Source of the DNA: an uncultured Roseburia sp.
GTDB taxonomy: Bacteria > Bacillota > Clostridia > Lachnospirales > Lachnospiraceae
Assembly (NCBI GenBank): GCA_946002055.1
Contig: CAMFYL010000008.1
Location: 1 to 64,000, forward strand
Direction: 5' to 3'
Length of the DNA stretch: 64,000 nt
In this document: in pieces, positions 9,226 to 16,675 of the stretch
Position numbering within the stretch: the first letter of the stretch is position 1
Layout of the letters: each line of letters starts with the position of its first letter
Translations under genes and position numbers: made by a program
The notes under the pieces: generated by a model
Databases searched by the model: none
The model's input: only the letters and a program-made list of their open reading frames with translations
What the model was told of the DNA's origin: nothing

Positions 9226-10581
9226 TTATTGCTCTCTCTTAGCTGCCAGCTGCATTTTTATCTCATCCCATTCTTTGCCGGTAAGCTTATACCACTTACC
9301 AATGCAAAGTGCACAAATATATAACAACAATACCGGAACAAACAACCAGGCAAAACGCACACCAAACTTTGCCAAATCTGTCTGTTGCGCTATGGCAAGA
9401 TTGGAATCATAACCAAACCACAAAAGCATAATTGGGAACAGTGCATTTGCAAAGCTGATGGCCGGTTTGCAGATGAAGCTGTTCACACCGGCATACATTC
9501 CCTCTCGGCGAAGACCAGACACATGTTCATCATAGTCAATCACGTCCCCGTTCATCAGCTGAACCTCATACATTCCACCGGCAAATCCGATACCTGCGCA
9601 GAAGAAACCTATCACACCTGCCACTTCAAACTGCCCCAGCAACAGCATCACAAGAAGTCCGGTGCCAAAAATCATACACATAATGACAATGCTCTTCTTA
9701 ACTCCCCACTTAGCACCAAGCTTTGTCCACATTGCCATACCTGTAATGATTCCTACAAACATACCAATGTAACAAAATACAAAACCAATGCCGGCTGCCT
9801 CAAAGTAATAGCTTAGTCCAATCATCAGCGCTGTCTGAATATAGGTGACAGAAAATGAGATAATCTCAAATACCAAGAAGTTCTTATTCTTAAAGCAGGT
9901 AATCAAAGACTGTACAAAAGGATACTGCTCCTCTGCCGCCGCCTTTGCCTTCTCCTTATAGAAAAAGGTACTAAAGAAAATAACCACACCTGCTAAAATT
10001 CCAATCACCGTCATTACCATCTGATAGCGAAACAGTGATTGCTCTAGGATTTTCTCCAGCTGTGCCAACAAAACAAGTGGTACTGCTACAGAAACAAGTC
10101 CAAAAATAACCTTAACGAAAAGAATCTTGCCGCGTGCCTCGTTTGTTACCGCCATCTCATATGGCATAACATAAAGGGATGTGGCAATAGCGGTATACAA
10201 CATATCAAAGAAAAACAATGAAATTAACATTTGTGCGAACATCTGCACATCAGAACCTATTGAGAAGAACTTCACCCAGGACAAAATGAATACGCCGGCA
10301 ATCATAATGGAACCATATCTGATATATGGTATACGACGTCCCAACTTAGACTTGGTGCGATCAGATATGTAACCAAACAATGGGTCGTTGATGGCATTCC
10401 AGATGCCAAACAACAACCAGCAGGTGGCACTCCAGCCTGCATCCATTCCAAAGTAGTTTACAAAGAAAAATGTAAGACCACCACCTGTCATAATATTGCA
10501 CAGCGTAGCAATCATACAATCGGCTCCTCCAAGCCAAATTCTGCTTTTAAGCGGAATATACTCCTTAACTTCTTCTCTCAT
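9226..10581 (-). CDS. GPH-family (MelB-like) sugar:cation symporter
   Basis: A 451-residue membrane protein with about 12 hydrophobic segments. The segment GIWNAINDPLFGYISDRTKSKLGRRIPYI near residues 58-86 is the signature of the glycoside-pentoside-hexuronide:cation symporter family (DP..G...D.T.....GRRRP). The N-terminus (LGGADCMIATLCN) also fits. It would import a glycoside or sugar with Na+ or H+, but the substrate cannot be read from the sequence. No glycosidase is next to it. It follows mgtC by 17 bases, so both are probably on one transcript. Confidence 0.88.
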   Translation of the reverse strand: MREEVKEYIPLKSRIWLGGADCMIATLCNIMTGGGLTFFFVNYFGMDAGWSATCWLLFGIWNAINDPLFGYISDRTKSKLGRRIPYIRYGSIMIAGVFILSWVKFFSIGSDVQMFAQMLISLFFFDMLYTAIATSLYVMPYEMAVTNEARGKILFVKVIFGLVSVAVPLVLLAQLEKILEQSLFRYQMVMTVIGILAGVVIFFSTFFYKEKAKAAAEEQYPFVQSLITCFKNKNFLVFEIISFSVTYIQTALMIGLSYYFEAAGIGFVFCYIGMFVGIITGMAMWTKLGAKWGVKKSIVIMCMIFGTGLLVMLLLGQFEVAGVIGFFCAGIGFAGGMYEVQLMNGDVIDYDEHVSGLRREGMYAGVNSFICKPAISFANALFPIMLLWFGYDSNLAIAQQTDLAKFGVRFAWLFVPVLLLYICALCIGKWYKLTGKEWDEIKMQLAAKREQ

Positions 10582-10598
10582 TTTTCCTTCCCCGTTTA

Positions 10599-11282
10599 TT
10601 ATCTTATTTCTTCTATGTAATGAATGGAATCGCTCTTGTTCAAACCTTCAATAAATTCCGTGTGACTGCACCGCTTATTCAGGTTGATTACAATGATAAG
10701 TACTGTGTCCTTTCCCTGCAAGGACTGACGTTTTTGCTTGTCAATGGAAGTCACTGTATAGCCATTGTCCTCTACATAACGATATACTTCTGCGATGCCA
10801 TCGGATTTATCTACCTCAAGGTAAAGCTTAATCTTTGTGTTGTGTTCATCCACATAGTGGCTCAAAAATGTAAGCACTGTCATCACGAAGACAACAAAGG
10901 CAAACGCCACAACACTGCCTACAATATAGCCGGAGCCAATGGCAATTCCCAAACAAGCCGTGGTCCACAAGCTGGCTGCTGTAGTCAAGCCCTTCACATA
11001 ATTCTTACCTGTTACGATAATGGTACCTACACCGAGGAAACCGATACCACTAATAACCTGCGCTGCCAATCTGGCCGGGTCACCGGTGCCATAAGTCTCC
11101 ATCAAATATTCGTCTGTCACCATTGCAATGGCCGCGCCGAGACAAACAAGCGCAAAGGTCCGAAGTCCGGCAGGCTGTCCATGAGCTCCTCGTTCCAAAC
11201 CAATGATTCCCCCAAGCAACGTTGCCAATGCCAAACGGATACACACCGATAGAATATTAAAATCTTGTAAATATGCAATCAT
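10599..11282 (-). CDS. MgtC/SapB family membrane protein
   Basis: A 227-residue protein with four to five N-terminal membrane segments and a soluble C-terminal ACT-like domain from about residue 150. Family motifs are visible: LGGIIGLERG, GLRTFALVCLGAA and GIGFLGVGTI. MgtC proteins are linked to growth in low magnesium and, in some bacteria, to modulation of the F-type ATPase; which applies here is unknown. GAGAGGTG precedes the ATG, and the symporter gene follows. Confidence 0.9.
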   Translation of the reverse strand: MIAYLQDFNILSVCIRLALATLLGGIIGLERGAHGQPAGLRTFALVCLGAAIAMVTDEYLMETYGTGDPARLAAQVISGIGFLGVGTIIVTGKNYVKGLTTAASLWTTACLGIAIGSGYIVGSVVAFAFVVFVMTVLTFLSHYVDEHNTKIKLYLEVDKSDGIAEVYRYVEDNGYTVTSIDKQKRQSLQGKDTVLIIVINLNKRCSHTEFIEGLNKSDSIHYIEEIR

Positions 11283-11320
11283 ATCAACACCTCTCCCCCA
11301 TATCTATTATCCCTCACTAT

Positions 11321-11350
11321 AATATACCCTAAATATAGTAGATATGTCAA
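11321..11350 (-). promoter_or_regulatory. Promoter of mgtC-symporter pair
   Basis: Minus-strand -35 TTGACA (11345-11350), 18-base spacer and -10 TATATT (11321-11326), about 40 bases upstream of the mgtC ATG. The polymerase Y gene ends just upstream at 11385. Confidence 0.65.
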
Positions 11351-11384
11351 AAAAATTATGCAAAATAAACACAATCACAATCCC

Positions 11385-12902
11385 CTACGCCTTGTGCCCT
11401 CCAATTTGACGATTTCTATCTCTCGCTGTTGCCCCCTCTTGAAAATTCATACCTCTCAAAACAGCGTTCTTGCCGTATTTTTTCTTAATGTCCAAAACAG
11501 CCTGTTGCAGCTTTTTCTCCTTTTCATCGCTTTGGGTGGCTTCATCGGTTTCCTGCTGATTCATCATCGAAAAAAGATCCATCTGCTGATAAGATTCTTT
11601 CTGTTCTTCTTGTGATGCAGGAACAATTCGATTGGCACAAATAGTGATGCGACGCACCAGCAGGTCTGTGTTGACAATACGGTCATATAACTCCAGGGTC
11701 AATTCCATCATCTTCCGGGTAGAAGATGTCTTGTTTGGAAAGTTCACCGTACCATGGGCATGCTTTGGAACCGCTCTTCCATAATGGTCAATGGTCACCT
11801 CTCCATGGTATCGTTTCTTCCGCTCCGGATCCAACAGATTATCCACATCATAGCCGATGGTCAAGACAACCTGATCTGTCACAAGCCCCTTGTCCACTAA
11901 ATTCAAAGACATGGCATCTGTCATCTCTTGTACAATAATCCTGGCCTTATCTGCTGTGTATGGGCAGGTCAACACCTGTCCCGAACTAATACTATTCGTC
12001 TCCGGTTTGTAGGATTTGATATCGGCCATACCACATGGCTCCCACCCCCAGGCATGATCTATCAAAAGCTCTGCATTCACGCCAAACAATTTGTACAAAA
12101 GATCCTCATTGTAGAAGTCATCCTCTTTGCCAATGGAACACCTTGCCACATCCCCCATAGTATAGAGGCCATTGGCCTCCAGTTTCTTAGCAATGCCACG
12201 CCCCACTCTCCAAAAGTCTGTCAGCGGTCGATGTTCCCACAGCAGCCTGCGATAGCTCATCTCATCCAATTCGGCAATTCTGGCCCCCTCCTCGTTGGGT
12301 TCCATATGCTTCGCCACAATATCCATAGCAATTTTGCAAAGGTATAGATTGGTCCCAATGCCAGCTGTGGCCGTTATGTGGGTGGCATCATATACTTCTC
12401 TCATGATGACACCCGCAAGCTCTCTGGCACTCATATGATAGGTATTCAAGTAGGAGGTCACATCCATAAAAACCTCATCGATGGAATACACATGAATATC
12501 TTCCGGGGCCACATACTTCAAATAAATATTGTAAATCTCTGTACTACTCTTCATGTACGAAGCCATACGAGGTGGCGCAACAATATAATCAAGCTCCAGG
12601 TATGGATCACGGTCCAGTTCACTGGCTAAATGCGACTTTCCGCGAAATTCCTGCCCACCGATGGCAGTACGTCGTCTGGCGTTCACTTCCTTCACACGGC
12701 TCACCACTTCAAAAAGTCTGGCACGACCGGAAATCCCATATCGCTTTAGGGCAGGCGAAACCGCAAGACAAATGGTCTTGTTCGTTCGGCTGGCATCTGC
12801 CACCACTAGATTGGCATCCAAGGGATCCAAGTCTCGTTCCACACACTCCACGGAAGCAAAAAAAGATTTTAGATCAATGGCAATATATGATCGCTCTTCC
12901 AT
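11385..12902 (-). CDS. Y-family DNA polymerase (UmuC/ImpB type)
   Basis: A 505-residue translesion polymerase of the type found beside YolD-like genes in Firmicutes. The palm motif is IDLKSFFASVE with catalytic D10 and steric-gate F14, and the second acidic pair is D142-E143 (YSIDEVFMD). It is longer than typical DinB. The C-terminal part contains QMDLF, matching the QxxLF sliding-clamp binding motif. It starts 3 bases after the stop of the YolD-like gene, whose final codons include GAGGTG, serving as its ribosome binding site. Expression is probably part of the SOS response, given the LexA-like box upstream. Confidence 0.92.
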   Translation of the reverse strand: MEERSYIAIDLKSFFASVECVERDLDPLDANLVVADASRTNKTICLAVSPALKRYGISGRARLFEVVSRVKEVNARRRTAIGGQEFRGKSHLASELDRDPYLELDYIVAPPRMASYMKSSTEIYNIYLKYVAPEDIHVYSIDEVFMDVTSYLNTYHMSARELAGVIMREVYDATHITATAGIGTNLYLCKIAMDIVAKHMEPNEEGARIAELDEMSYRRLLWEHRPLTDFWRVGRGIAKKLEANGLYTMGDVARCSIGKEDDFYNEDLLYKLFGVNAELLIDHAWGWEPCGMADIKSYKPETNSISSGQVLTCPYTADKARIIVQEMTDAMSLNLVDKGLVTDQVVLTIGYDVDNLLDPERKKRYHGEVTIDHYGRAVPKHAHGTVNFPNKTSSTRKMMELTLELYDRIVNTDLLVRRITICANRIVPASQEEQKESYQQMDLFSMMNQQETDEATQSDEKEKKLQQAVLDIKKKYGKNAVLRGMNFQEGATARDRNRQIGGHKA

Positions 12903-12905
12903 AGC

Positions 12906-13118
12906 CTACACCTCATCTATCTCTTCCACTTCTCTTGTTTCCATACGGATTCTGGCCGCCTCTGCAGTCTCATCTATGGCTTCTTCATGTCCTGTCAGTG
13001 CAGCGAAGGCACCAAACTGTGCCGCCCGATCATGCAACGACATATGAGCTCTCTTGATAGACTGATGATGGGACAAGTGGATAATATCATCATATTTGTG
13101 TGTTTCTTCCATCTTCAT
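12906..13118 (-). CDS. YolD-like small protein
   Basis: A 70-residue protein with the segment MSLHDRAAQFGAFAALTGHEEAI, the pattern of YolD-like proteins encoded directly ahead of Y-family polymerases in Firmicutes. YolD has been proposed to be a functional counterpart of UmuD, but the biochemical role is not settled. AGGTG (13127-13131 region) precedes the ATG. The promoter and LexA-like box upstream serve this gene and the polymerase. Confidence 0.8.
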   Translation of the reverse strand: MKMEETHKYDDIIHLSHHQSIKRAHMSLHDRAAQFGAFAALTGHEEAIDETAEAARIRMETREVEEIDEV

Positions 13119-13138
13119 AATTACGTCACCTCATTGTT

Positions 13139-13167
13139 ATTATACAAACATTTGTTCTGTACTTCAA
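13139..13167 (-). promoter_or_regulatory. Promoter of the yolD-like/polymerase Y operon
   Basis: Minus-strand -35 TTGAAG (13162-13167), a 17-base spacer and -10 TATAAT (13139-13144). The spacer is almost completely filled by the LexA-like palindrome. Confidence 0.75.
13145..13158. promoter_or_regulatory. LexA (SOS) box
   Basis: CAAACATTTGTTCT matches the Gram-positive LexA consensus CGAAC-N4-GTTCG at 8 of the 10 conserved positions. It sits between the -35 and -10 of the polymerase Y promoter, where bound LexA would block RNA polymerase. The downstream genes are classic SOS targets, which supports the call. Confidence 0.75.
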
Positions 13168-13179
13168 GGGATAATTATC

Positions 13180-13208
13180 TTTTCAATAGGTTCATTTTGT
13201 ATTATGAT
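13180..13208 (+). promoter_or_regulatory. Promoter of the PAP2 phosphatase gene
   Basis: Plus-strand TTTTCA (13180-13185), 17-base spacer and TATGAT (13203-13208), 40 bases before the ATG at 13248. The -35 is weak (4 of 6). Confidence 0.5.
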
Positions 13209-13247
13209 ATTTAACATAAGAATACATACAACACGGGGAGGATAATT

Positions 13248-14156
13248 ATGGGAAATGTATTTTACTTTGGTTGGGAAGAACAGTATCTCATCTGGCTCCA
13301 ACATCTAGGTGAATCTGGCATTCTCCACACCATTTTACTGGCTTTAAACAACTTCTTTTCCATGCTTGGTGAAGAAACTGTTTGTGTGGCTGTTATGGGG
13401 TTCATCTACTGGGGAATCAGCAAAGAAAAGGGTCGACGTATTGGCATTGTGGTTGTTGCAGCCAATATCAGCAACGGCATGATTAAGAATATTTTCAAGC
13501 GACTTCGTCCATATCAGGTCCTTGACAAGGTAAATCTGCTACGTGAAGTTGGAGGTTTTTCTTTTCCCTCCGGACACTCTGCCAATGCCGCTGCCCTGTA
13601 TCCAACAACAGCCTACGAATTCAAGAGCAAAAAATGGCTCAAATATATAGCAGTGATTGTACCTATCTGTGTGGCCGTATCCAGAAATTTTCTTGGTGCC
13701 CACTGGCCCACAGACGTTTTGGTTGGCCTAATACAAGGTATCCTAATCTTTGCCATTGTAGAATTTCTGTCAGCAAAGATTGATAATAAGTACATTGTGT
13801 ATGGCATTCTTTTGGCTGTAGGCTTCCTTGGAATGTTTTACTGTAAGACAGAGGATTATTTTAACTCCTATGGCATGATGATTGGGGTTTTCTTGGGAAC
13901 CCTGTTCGAGGAAAAATTTGTCAACTTTGAGAATACCAACAAAATACCTCTCATCATCCTTCGCACCATCTTCGGTGCCGTTGTATACCTTGGATGTAAT
14001 ACCCTAATCAAAGCCTTGATTGGTGGCATCTTTGCGGAGGACACTTATGGATACTTTATCATGCGCGTCATTCGCTATGCACTTGTTGTATTTATCTTAC
14101 TTGGCGTTTATCCATTGACTTTTGGTATAGAAAAGAAACTTTTCAAAAAATCATAA
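13248..14156 (+). CDS. PAP2-family membrane phosphatase
   Basis: A 302-residue membrane protein with a type 2 phosphatidic acid phosphatase core: KNIFKRLRP (K......RP, about residues 82-90), PSGH (about 106-109) and SRNFLGAHWPTD (SR.....H...D, about 147-158). These motifs hold the phosphohistidine chemistry. Such enzymes dephosphorylate undecaprenyl pyrophosphate or phosphatidate; the substrate here is unknown. It is longer than the usual 200-230 residues, with about four additional membrane segments after the catalytic core. GGGGAGG lies upstream of the ATG. It is a single gene, closed by a terminator. Confidence 0.9.
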   Translation: MGNVFYFGWEEQYLIWLQHLGESGILHTILLALNNFFSMLGEETVCVAVMGFIYWGISKEKGRRIGIVVVAANISNGMIKNIFKRLRPYQVLDKVNLLREVGGFSFPSGHSANAAALYPTTAYEFKSKKWLKYIAVIVPICVAVSRNFLGAHWPTDVLVGLIQGILIFAIVEFLSAKIDNKYIVYGILLAVGFLGMFYCKTEDYFNSYGMMIGVFLGTLFEEKFVNFENTNKIPLIILRTIFGAVVYLGCNTLIKALIGGIFAEDTYGYFIMRVIRYALVVFILLGVYPLTFGIEKKLFKKS

Positions 14157-14171
14157 TGTTCCAAACAAAAT

Positions 14172-14210
14172 AAGCGATGTTAGATTTTATCATCTAACAT
14201 CGCTTTTCTT
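14172..14210. terminator. Bidirectional intrinsic terminator
   Basis: A perfect 14-bp stem (14172-14185 with 14192-14205) with a 6-base loop and then TTCTT. It lies between the convergent PAP2 gene and the CheC/FliY-like gene and can serve both. Confidence 0.85.
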
Positions 14211-14814
14211 ATTTACCATTATAAAAATATAATACCAGCTGTTTTGCAAGTTCAATAGGATACAATTGCACCATACTGGAATCAATGTGATCCCCCACAG
14301 TCAGTCGAAAGGTAACCTTTACCATATCTTTCTTAGGAGATGCAAACAGATTCTCAAAAATCTTAACACTCTCCACATCAATATGATTGGTTTTGGGAGG
14401 TGAAATATCAATGCTCCGATTCAGCATTTTCGAAAGTGCTGTTGCCGCAGACCCCATCATTTGATTCATAGCCTCTGACACAGCAGAGAGATGCATCTCA
14501 TTCAACTCTCCTTGAAAATTACTGCCATCTCCCCCCATCATCATGTCTGTCATACGCTTTACATCATCTTCCTGTAACAGCAAAATATTGCTTCCCTCCA
14601 GACCTTTGATGTAATTAATATGTACCAAAATACATGTCTTATCATAGTCATCCAGTGCTTCGCTACGGCGAATCACCTCAACCATCGGCGTTGTAATCTC
14701 AACTCGACAATTCATCAAGAGTGCACTGAGTGCTGTGGCAGATGATCCCATACTGATGTTTGACATCTCCCCCAAAGCATCCTGTTGTTCCAAGGTAATT
14801 TCAATATCCCCCAT
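14209..14814 (-). CDS. CheC/FliY-like CheY-P phosphatase
   Basis: A 201-residue protein with two copies of the CheC-type active-site signature: E16/N19 (GEMSNISMGSSATALS) and E114/N117 (SEAMNQMMGSAATALS), each followed about 23 residues later by a proline. CheC, CheX and FliY use such E/N pairs to dephosphorylate CheY-P. The protein resembles the N-terminal part of FliY but has no C-terminal SpoA (FliN) domain, so it is unlikely to be a switch component. I start it at 14814, because AGGGGG lies just upstream of that ATG; the ATG at 14832 lies upstream of this Shine-Dalgarno sequence. It is probably the adaptation partner of the che operon, which itself lacks cheC, cheX and cheD. Confidence 0.82.
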   Translation of the reverse strand: MGDIEITLEQQDALGEMSNISMGSSATALSALLMNCRVEITTPMVEVIRRSEALDDYDKTCILVHINYIKGLEGSNILLLQEDDVKRMTDMMMGGDGSNFQGELNEMHLSAVSEAMNQMMGSAATALSKMLNRSIDISPPKTNHIDVESVKIFENLFASPKKDMVKVTFRLTVGDHIDSSMVQLYPIELAKQLVLYFYNGK

Positions 14815-14836
14815 AGTAGTCCCCCTAATCATTTGT

Positions 14837-14863
14837 AAGTGTTGTCATTATACCACAACACTT
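14837..14863. promoter_or_regulatory. Promoter with a perfect 9-bp inverted repeat around the -10
   Basis: The minus-strand -10 TATAAT (14847-14852) of the CheC/FliY-like gene is framed by AAGTGTTGT (14837-14845) and ACAACACTT (14855-14863), a perfect 9-bp inverted repeat with a 9-base centre. No good -35 is present. The arrangement fits a dimeric repressor operator. I do not recognise the regulator. Confidence 0.6.
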
Positions 14864-15010
14864 CCTGACATGATAATAATATTTGTAAAAATATCCCCTT
14901 TTCTTTCGAAAAAAATCCCCATATGATACGCTCTGTGATAAAATAAAACATGTTTCATTCATTTGTTATTATTTCAGAAGAATACAAAGAACTCAGGAAG
15001 GAAAATACAT

Positions 15011-16654
15011 ATGACAATCAATATTATCCTTATCGTAATGGCCACCTCTGCCCTTATTTATGGATATGGTTATGTGCAACGAGAAAAAAAGGGCGGCGTA
15101 ATCAATCAATGTATCAGAGTCGCAGCCTTTACGGTGTTTTTATGGAACTTTGGCTACGGTATGATGGGGCTATGCGAAAACTATACCATTTGCTATATCT
15201 GGCGAGCTTTGGCCTTGTTTGGTGTATGTACCTTTCTATTGGTGGAAGCAATCTTTGTTCGCAGCATAACTGGCACCTTCAAAAGACACTTTATCCTCAT
15301 AATGATACCACTAACAATCATGGGAATTATCAACTTTCTGCTAGTTTCCAATCCTTCCGTTGTAAGCTTTTTCCCATACAATGGAAGAACAGCCTACTCC
15401 AGCAATCCCGGCATCGGAAGAATTTTCCAGGCGATTTATATCTCCATCATCCTGGTCATTCTGGTTTCCATGGCAATATATTGGTGGCGTCACGTTCATC
15501 TTCGCCGAGAAAAAAATATCGTACTATTACTATTTTGTTCTCATTTTTCTCTGGTATTTGCCATGATTCCTGATACACTTTTGCCTTCCTTTGGATTTGT
15601 CTCCATCCCAACCTCTGGTATTGGAGCTTTCTTTTGCTATGTATTTACTGTTTATGTTGCAGATCGGATGAATGCTTTCGAGCTTTCTGCCAACAGTATG
15701 AATGATTACATTTATCACAATGTAGACAATAGCGTTCTGTTTTTCGATGCCTCTGGTAAGCTTATTATGTCAAATGAATTTGGAATAGAATTCTTTCACA
15801 TTGCCAAAAATGAGGAACCTTATTTCTATGATTTGTTTGTAATTACGCCTGAGGAAGCACAGACAATATTTGAAGCGAAACAGAATTCACAGCAGATCAA
15901 ATTAAACACCCGTTTCTCTAATACCACCTGCTCTCTGATTCTATCCACAATCCGAGACAAGTACAATGATCCCATGTACACAGCCTGTATGGTATATGAT
16001 ATATCCAAAGAAGAGCGTATGTACAATGAAGTAAATGCTTTAAAGCAACAGCTTCAAATGGACCTGGAGCAAAAAACAAGAGAAATGGAACGTCTCACCC
16101 TGCAATCCATTGCCACCATTGCCAATACCATTGATGCCAAGGACTTATATACAAAAGGTCACAGTGTGCGAGTTGCTGATTACAGCACAAAGATTGCAGA
16201 GGCATTAGGCTGGGATAATAACAGTATTCAGCAACTGCGAAACACTGCCCTTCTCCATGACATAGGAAAGATTGGTGTATCAGATAGGCTATTAAAAGAG
16301 TCTTCTAGTATCACAGATGAAGAGTATGAAGAATTAAAAAAACACACCATCATCGGTGGCGAAATACTAAAAGACATTTCCATGATTCCAGAATTAGATT
16401 ATGGTGCACTATATCATCACGAACGATATGATGGAAAAGGATATCCTGCCGGGCTAAAAGGTGAAACAATCCCAATCTCTGCACGAATCATTGCTGTTGC
16501 AGATTCCTTTGATGCTATGAACACCAAACGCGTTTACAGGGATCCTCTTCCAAAAGATTTGATTCTATCAGAACTAAGAAAAAATCGGGGTACGCAGTTT
16601 GACCCCAAAATTTTAGACGTATTTCTTGATTTATATGAAAGAGATGAGTTGTAG
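15011..16654 (+). CDS. Membrane HD-GYP c-di-GMP phosphodiesterase
   Basis: A 547-residue protein with an N-terminal seven-helix membrane region (about residues 3-215), a PAS-like domain (about 235-335), a coiled coil and a complete HD-GYP domain. The catalytic motifs are intact: H384 (GHSVRVADY), HD at 416-417 (LLHDIGKIG), HT..G at 445, HH at 469-470 and GYP at 477-479. It should hydrolyse c-di-GMP in response to an unknown signal. I chose the ATG at 15011, which follows AGGAAGG; the frame could start at 14963 but without a ribosome binding site. A TAAAAT box at 14939-14944 may be its -10. This is the intact counterpart of the degenerate regulator at 6639-7706. Confidence 0.92.
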   Translation: MTINIILIVMATSALIYGYGYVQREKKGGVINQCIRVAAFTVFLWNFGYGMMGLCENYTICYIWRALALFGVCTFLLVEAIFVRSITGTFKRHFILIMIPLTIMGIINFLLVSNPSVVSFFPYNGRTAYSSNPGIGRIFQAIYISIILVILVSMAIYWWRHVHLRREKNIVLLLFCSHFSLVFAMIPDTLLPSFGFVSIPTSGIGAFFCYVFTVYVADRMNAFELSANSMNDYIYHNVDNSVLFFDASGKLIMSNEFGIEFFHIAKNEEPYFYDLFVITPEEAQTIFEAKQNSQQIKLNTRFSNTTCSLILSTIRDKYNDPMYTACMVYDISKEERMYNEVNALKQQLQMDLEQKTREMERLTLQSIATIANTIDAKDLYTKGHSVRVADYSTKIAEALGWDNNSIQQLRNTALLHDIGKIGVSDRLLKESSSITDEEYEELKKHTIIGGEILKDISMIPELDYGALYHHERYDGKGYPAGLKGETIPISARIIAVADSFDAMNTKRVYRDPLPKDLILSELRKNRGTQFDPKILDVFLDLYERDEL

Positions 16655-16673
16655 AAACAACTCATCTCTTTTA
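16640..16673. terminator. Bidirectional intrinsic terminator
   Basis: A 12-bp perfect stem (16640-16651 with 16658-16669) whose loop contains the TAG stop codon of the HD-GYP gene, followed by TTTTA. It separates two convergent signalling genes. Confidence 0.8.
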
Positions 16674-16675
16674 TG

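Noticed and set aside
10620-11252. Long plus-strand frame opposite mgtC
   Set aside because: Antisense to a clear MgtC protein; low-complexity cysteine/histidine-rich translation typical of a shadow frame.
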